From positions 1 to 6,192 of the forward strand of contig JANYAA010000237.1 in the NCBI GenBank assembly GCA_025355255.1: a stretch of 6,192 nucleotides of DNA, written 5' to 3'. The notes under the pieces were generated by a model. The model was given only the letters and a program-made list of their open reading frames with translations, did not search any database and was not told the DNA's origin. The position numbers and the translations under genes are program-made. This document shows positions 3,420 through 6,192 of the stretch, in pieces. This DNA is from Chloroflexota bacterium (GTDB lineage: Bacteria > Chloroflexota > Limnocylindria > Limnocylindrales > CSP1-4). Within the stretch, counting starts at the first letter, position 1; the number at the start of each line of letters is the position of its first letter.

Positions 3420-5441
3420 ATGACCGAGGAGCGCAAGCTCGTGAGCCTCCTCTTCGCGGACGTCGTCGATTCCACGGCGCTGGGTGCTCAGCACGATCCC
3501 GAGTTGGTCCGCAGCGTGATGGCCCGCTACTTCGCGCGGATGAAGGAGATCGCGGAGACGTACGGCGGGACGGTCGAGAAGTTCATCGGAGATGCCGTCA
3601 TGGTCGTCTTCGGTGTTCCCCGGCTGCACGAGGATGACGCCGAACGGGCCGTGCGGGCGGCGCTCGCGATGCGTGACGCAGTCGCCGAGCTCAACCGCGG
3701 GCTGAGGATCGCCCTCGCCCTGCGGATCGGCGTGAACAGCGGCGAGGTGGTCGCTGGCGTGGGCGACGACCGTCAGTTCCTCGTGACGGGTGACGCCGTC
3801 AACGTCGCCGCTCGACTGCAGCAGGGAGCGGACGCCAATGAGGTCATTGTGGGGGCGCTGACCGAACGCCTCACCCGCGATGCGATCGAATACGAGCCGC
3901 GCGAGCCGATCACGGCGAAGGGCAAGACCGCGCCGGTGCCTGCGTTTCAGGCGCTGCGGGCGCGGACCGCCGTTCCGGAATCGCACCGCGACACACCCGC
4001 GCTCGTCGGTCGCGAGCGCGAGCTGCAGCAGCTCCTGGATGCCTTCGCGCGTGCCAGCGAGGGGGGCGCCGGCTACTTGGTCACGATCGTCGGGAACGCA
4101 GGCGTCGGGAAGTCGAGGCTCGTCGCGGAAGTCCTGGCGCGGCTCGCGCAGCGGGCCGACGTCCGCATCCTGAAGGGGCGCTGCCTGCCGTATGGTGCGG
4201 GGATCACCTACTGGCCGCTCATGGAGGTTCTCAGGGAGGACGCGGGCATCAAGCCCTCGGATGACCGTGCCGCGGCGCTTGCCAAGCTTGGTGAGCGGCT
4301 GGCCCAGCTCGTATCGAGCGACCGGTTACAGGCGATCCTGGCGAGGGTCGCATTGGCCTTGAGCCTCGAATCCCCTGACGCGGCGCTACCCACCGTCCCG
4401 CCCGCGCGGATCGCGGTGGAGCTCAGCTGGGGGATCCGCCAGCACCTCGAGGCGATCGCCGCGCGTGGCCCGCTCGTGGTGGTCATCGACGACCTGCAGT
4501 GGGCGGACCCGGCCGCGCTCGACGTGCTGGGGCAGCTCGCGGATCGATCGAGCGCCGTGCCGCTTCTGCTCGTCTGCGTCGCTCGTCCCGAGCTGCTCGA
4601 ACGGCACGCGTCATGGTCGGCCGGAAGGGCGGACGCGTCCCTGCTTCTTCTCGAGCCGCTCGATGAGTCGGACACCCGCACTCTCCTCGCCAGACTCTTG
4701 GGGATACAGGACCTGCCGCCGCTGGTCGGATCGTGGGTCCTCGAGCGGTCGGGCGGGAATCCCTTGTTCTGCGAGGAGTTCGTCCGCATGCTGATCGAGG
4801 CCCACTACCTCGACCTGGCAGGTGGTCAGTGGCGAACGAAGGGCTCCGCGGCCGATCTCCCACTGCCCGAGACGATCCAGTCGATCGTCGCAGCGCGCAT
4901 CGACGGGCTGCAGGCGGCAGAGAAGACAGCCCTGCGGCAGGCGAGCGTCATCGGGGAACGCTTCGTTCTCGACGAGCTGCTCGCGCTCGGCGGCGAGCTC
5001 GGGGCGACACCGGAGGCGCTGCTTCGCAAGGGCTTCTTCGTGGTGGATCGCGACGATCCCTCTGGACGGTCGCTCCGCTTCAAACACATCCTCATCCGCG
5101 ATGCCGCTTACGCCGGGCTGACCAAGGCCGAACGGGCGGAGCTTCATGAGCGCTTCGCCGATTTCCAGGCGCGGGCGGCGGCTGATCGGCTGATCGAATT
5201 CGAGGAGATCATCGGCTACCACCTCGAGCAGGCCATCCACCATCGACAGCAACTCGGCCTGGACGACGAGCGAACGCGGACGCTGGCGGGACGCGCGGCG
5301 CAGATGCTGGGCGCGGCCGGGATCCGAGCGCTCCAGCGCGGCGACGCCCTGACCTCCAACCGGCTGCTCGAGCGCTGTCGGGCTGTCTATCGACGCCCCG
5401 CACTCGACGCTTCGCCGGCGCCCGGCAGTGGCGACGCCTGA
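3420..5441 (+). CDS. Class III nucleotidyl cyclase domain fused to an AAA/STAND-type ATPase, truncated C-terminus
   Basis: A 673-residue two-domain signalling protein with no membrane segment. Residues 5-178 are a class III cyclase homology domain: LLFADVVDST with metal-ligand Asp14; EKFIGDAVMVVFG with K54 and metal-ligand D58; RIGVNSGEVVAGVG (102-115); GDAVNVAARLQ (124-134) with the transition-state-type N128 and R132. The usual substrate-selecting Asp or Thr before that motif appears to be Leu121, so activity and substrate (ATP or GTP) are uncertain. Residues about 194-460 are an AAA_16-like ATPase: VGRERELQQL (196-205), Walker A GNAGVGKS (225-232) and Walker B VVVIDDLQWAD (353-363). SGGNPLFCEEF (444-454) and FKHILIRDAAY (554-564) are further family landmarks. 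Homologues are usually 1000 residues or more with C-terminal TPRs; here the protein ends at the first helix of that region with a Pro/Ala/Ser tail. The ATG lacks an SD but sits exactly at the domain start. Confidence 0.9.
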   Translation: MTEERKLVSLLFADVVDSTALGAQHDPELVRSVMARYFARMKEIAETYGGTVEKFIGDAVMVVFGVPRLHEDDAERAVRAALAMRDAVAELNRGLRIALALRIGVNSGEVVAGVGDDRQFLVTGDAVNVAARLQQGADANEVIVGALTERLTRDAIEYEPREPITAKGKTAPVPAFQALRARTAVPESHRDTPALVGRERELQQLLDAFARASEGGAGYLVTIVGNAGVGKSRLVAEVLARLAQRADVRILKGRCLPYGAGITYWPLMEVLREDAGIKPSDDRAAALAKLGERLAQLVSSDRLQAILARVALALSLESPDAALPTVPPARIAVELSWGIRQHLEAIAARGPLVVVIDDLQWADPAALDVLGQLADRSSAVPLLLVCVARPELLERHASWSAGRADASLLLLEPLDESDTRTLLARLLGIQDLPPLVGSWVLERSGGNPLFCEEFVRMLIEAHYLDLAGGQWRTKGSAADLPLPETIQSIVAARIDGLQAAEKTALRQASVIGERFVLDELLALGGELGATPEALLRKGFFVVDRDDPSGRSLRFKHILIRDAAYAGLTKAERAELHERFADFQARAAADRLIEFEEIIGYHLEQAIHHRQQLGLDDERTRTLAGRAAQMLGAAGIRALQRGDALTSNRLLERCRAVYRRPALDASPAPGSGDA

Positions 5442-5594
5442 ATGTCCCGTCGCCCAACCCCTGGGATTGGCGAGTCGTGCCGGCTTCGGATCATGCAGTA
5501 GCCCGCGGTTGCTGTCCGGCATGTCATCATCCGTGGAGGCGCATTCGCGCGACGGCACGCCGCCGATCCGCCAGTGACGGGAGGACGTAAGGGC

Positions 5595-5846
5595 ATGCCG
5601 CGCTTCATGGATCTGCACGACGGCTTCGGTGGTGTCACCCAGAGCCAGCTAGAGGCGGCCCAGGCTGCCGACCAGGCGATCGAAGCCGAGGAGGGGGTCC
5701 ACTTCGAGCGCGCCTGGCTCGATCCCGAGGCGGGGAAGGTCTTCTGCCTGTCGACCGGTCCCAGCAAGGAGGCCGTCATGCGCATCCACGCAAGGGCCGG
5801 CCACCCGACCGCCGAGATCTACGAACTGCCGATCGAGGTCTCCTGA
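5595..5846 (+). CDS. DUF4242 family small protein (putative nickel-binding)
   Basis: This 83-residue protein starts MPRFMDLHDGFGGVTQSQL and has the DUF4242 layout: a short first strand with an MDLHD motif (5-9), a helix (15-33), EEGVHFERAWLDPEAGKVFC (32-51), a helix with SKEAVMRIHARAGHP (57-71) and a final strand EIYELPIEV (74-82). A characterised Streptomyces relative binds nickel as a small ferredoxin-like-fold protein; H8, H36, H65 and H70 are candidate ligands here, by inference. ATG 5595 is preferred over an in-frame GTG at 5574 because GGGAGGA (5579-5585) precedes it by 9 bases and the family N-terminus begins MPRF. It lies 153 bases after the cyclase gene on the same strand and could be cotranscribed; no promoter is evident in the gap. 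Confidence 0.85.
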   Translation: MPRFMDLHDGFGGVTQSQLEAAQAADQAIEAEEGVHFERAWLDPEAGKVFCLSTGPSKEAVMRIHARAGHPTAEIYELPIEVS

Positions 5847-5897
5847 GCTCGTGCACCCCTCCCGTGAGCGATTCGGAGTGAACGAGCTCTGACGCCA

Positions 5898-5934
5898 CGA
5901 CCCAGGGGGAACGCCTCCTTCTGGCGCTGGGTCG
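5898..5934. terminator. Hairpin between convergent genes, likely bidirectional terminator
   Basis: CGACCCAG (5898-5905) pairs with CTGGGTCG (5927-5934), and an inner CGCC/GGCG stem (5912-5915 with 5923-5926) closes a 7-base loop, with a 6-base bulge on the left. It sits between the ends of the DUF4242 gene (plus) and the recombinase frame (minus). No T-run follows on either side. The rest of 5847-6050 shows nothing further. Confidence 0.5.
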
Positions 5935-5970
5935 CCTCCGGCGAGAGGGCGGCGCCCAGGTACGCGTCTC

Positions 5971-6192
5971 TCATGCCAGCCGCCTCGCCGCGGCCAGCCA
6001 CTCATCGCGGCCCTCGATCGGGATCGCGTAGGTTGCTAACGCGCGCCCAACTCCTGTCGGGCGCGCCATTTCAACCTTTTCGGGCAGTGCCAGCGCCAGT
6101 CCGTGCGCGTAGGCCGCCGCAGTCAGCCGGACACCCACGATCTCGGGGCCAGCGACCGTGATCCGCTCGTAGATGGCGTGCATCAGGTCTGC
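5971..6192 (-). CDS. Site-specific recombinase C-terminus, probably large serine type (partial)
   Basis: The minus-strand frame is open to the window edge and encodes 73 residues, beginning ADLMHAIYERITVAGPEIVG and ending WLAAARRLA before TGA at 5971-5973. The upstream part of the gene lies outside. The pattern (a HAIYERI helix, an EIVGVRL strand, an AYAHGLALALP segment) resembles C-termini of large serine recombinases. Position supports a recombinase: it abuts an attachment core, and a homologous fragment abuts the tRNA. Codons left of about 6052, giving the last 27 or so residues, lie outside the 114-bp repeat and differ completely from the other copy, so the C-terminus is a junction product. 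A tyrosine integrase cannot be excluded from this portion alone. Confidence 0.55.
   Translation of the reverse strand, partial: ADLMHAIYERITVAGPEIVGVRLTAAAYAHGLALALPEKVEMARPTGVGRALATYAIPIEGRDEWLAAARRLA
6052..6165. repeat. Right copy of the 114-bp direct repeat (duplicated tRNA 3' end plus recombinase 3' end)
   Basis: Identical to 3108-3221. The first 17 bases (6052-6068) duplicate the T-arm 3' strand, acceptor 3' strand, discriminator and CCA of tRNA-Arg(CCG), but no cloverleaf precedes them, so this is an attachment core and not a tRNA gene. Past 6165 similarity continues with three substitutions in 15 bases. Confidence 0.97.

Larger units (their letters stand above)
3108..6068. mobile_element. 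Integrated element or remnant in tRNA-Arg(CCG)
   Basis: The segment runs from the attachment core in the tRNA 3' end to the duplicated core at 6052-6068. It contains, in order, a recombinase 3' fragment pointing at the tRNA, a short leader ORF, a truncated cyclase/AAA gene, a DUF4242 gene and a terminator-like hairpin. A tRNA 3' end restored by the element, a direct-repeat core at the far end and a recombinase abutting the tRNA are the standard signs of site-specific integration. With its own recombinase reduced to a fragment, the unit is probably immobile unless served in trans by the neighbour beyond 6069. The other reading is a segment left between two tandem insertions after deletion. Confidence 0.7.

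Noticed and set aside
3237..3986. Upstream continuation of the minus-strand frame that contains the recombinase fragment
   Set aside because: It runs antisense through the cyclase gene. Only the part below about 3236 matches the recombinase; the rest is a shadow frame.
6052..6068. Second tRNA-Arg gene at the right repeat
   Set aside because: Only the last 17 bases of the tRNA are present; no D arm, anticodon arm or acceptor 5' strand precedes them.
1..6192. CRISPR array
   Set aside because: No set of regularly spaced repeats with unique spacers is present; the only tandem repeats are the 8-, 9- and 20-bp units described.

Overview
The window is GC-rich bacterial DNA with short intergenic gaps and Shine-Dalgarno sites. 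A divergent HisA, actinobacterial-style promoter hexamers, a class III cyclase/AAA fusion and a DUF4242 protein fit a Chloroflexota (Limnocylindria-like) or Actinomycetota genome. This placement is inference; no rRNA or marker gene is present to settle it.

Layout: (1) Positions 1-1992 look like a plus-strand operon: the tail of an unidentified gene, hisA-like (70-771), a cyclophilin lipoprotein (768-1469, overlapping hisA at ATGA) and a cytoplasmic cyclophilin (1504-1992). (2) Positions 1993-2592 are a 600-base gap between convergent genes with no convincing protein gene. It is full of secondary structure: three CCTGAC/GTCAGG hairpins in a row, a 35-base AT-rich inverted repeat, a promoter-like hexamer next to a 17-bp palindrome, two long GCAA-tetraloop hairpins, a G-run cluster, a long-range 29-position helix and a terminator-like hairpin. 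I read it as a candidate structured RNA on the plus strand. (3) A 72-residue basic protein lies on the minus strand (2593-2811). (4) A complete tRNA-Arg(CCG) occupies 3049-3124. (5) Positions 3108-6068 form a segment bounded by perfect 114-bp direct repeats that start inside the tRNA 3' end. It carries a decayed recombinase 3' end, a short CXXC leader ORF, a truncated cyclase/AAA regulator (3420-5441) and a DUF4242 gene (5595-5846). (6) From 6069 to the window end is the C-terminal end of a second, homologous recombinase on the minus strand.

The left half is chromosomal backbone (histidine biosynthesis, protein folding). The right half is an integrated element, or the remnant of one, sitting in a tRNA-Arg gene, with another element next to it in tandem. 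Its only evident cargo is a signalling pair, the cyclase/STAND-like ATPase and a small putative metal-binding protein. The two least explained items are the structured gap at 2117-2557 and the tandem tRNA-associated repeat arrangement.
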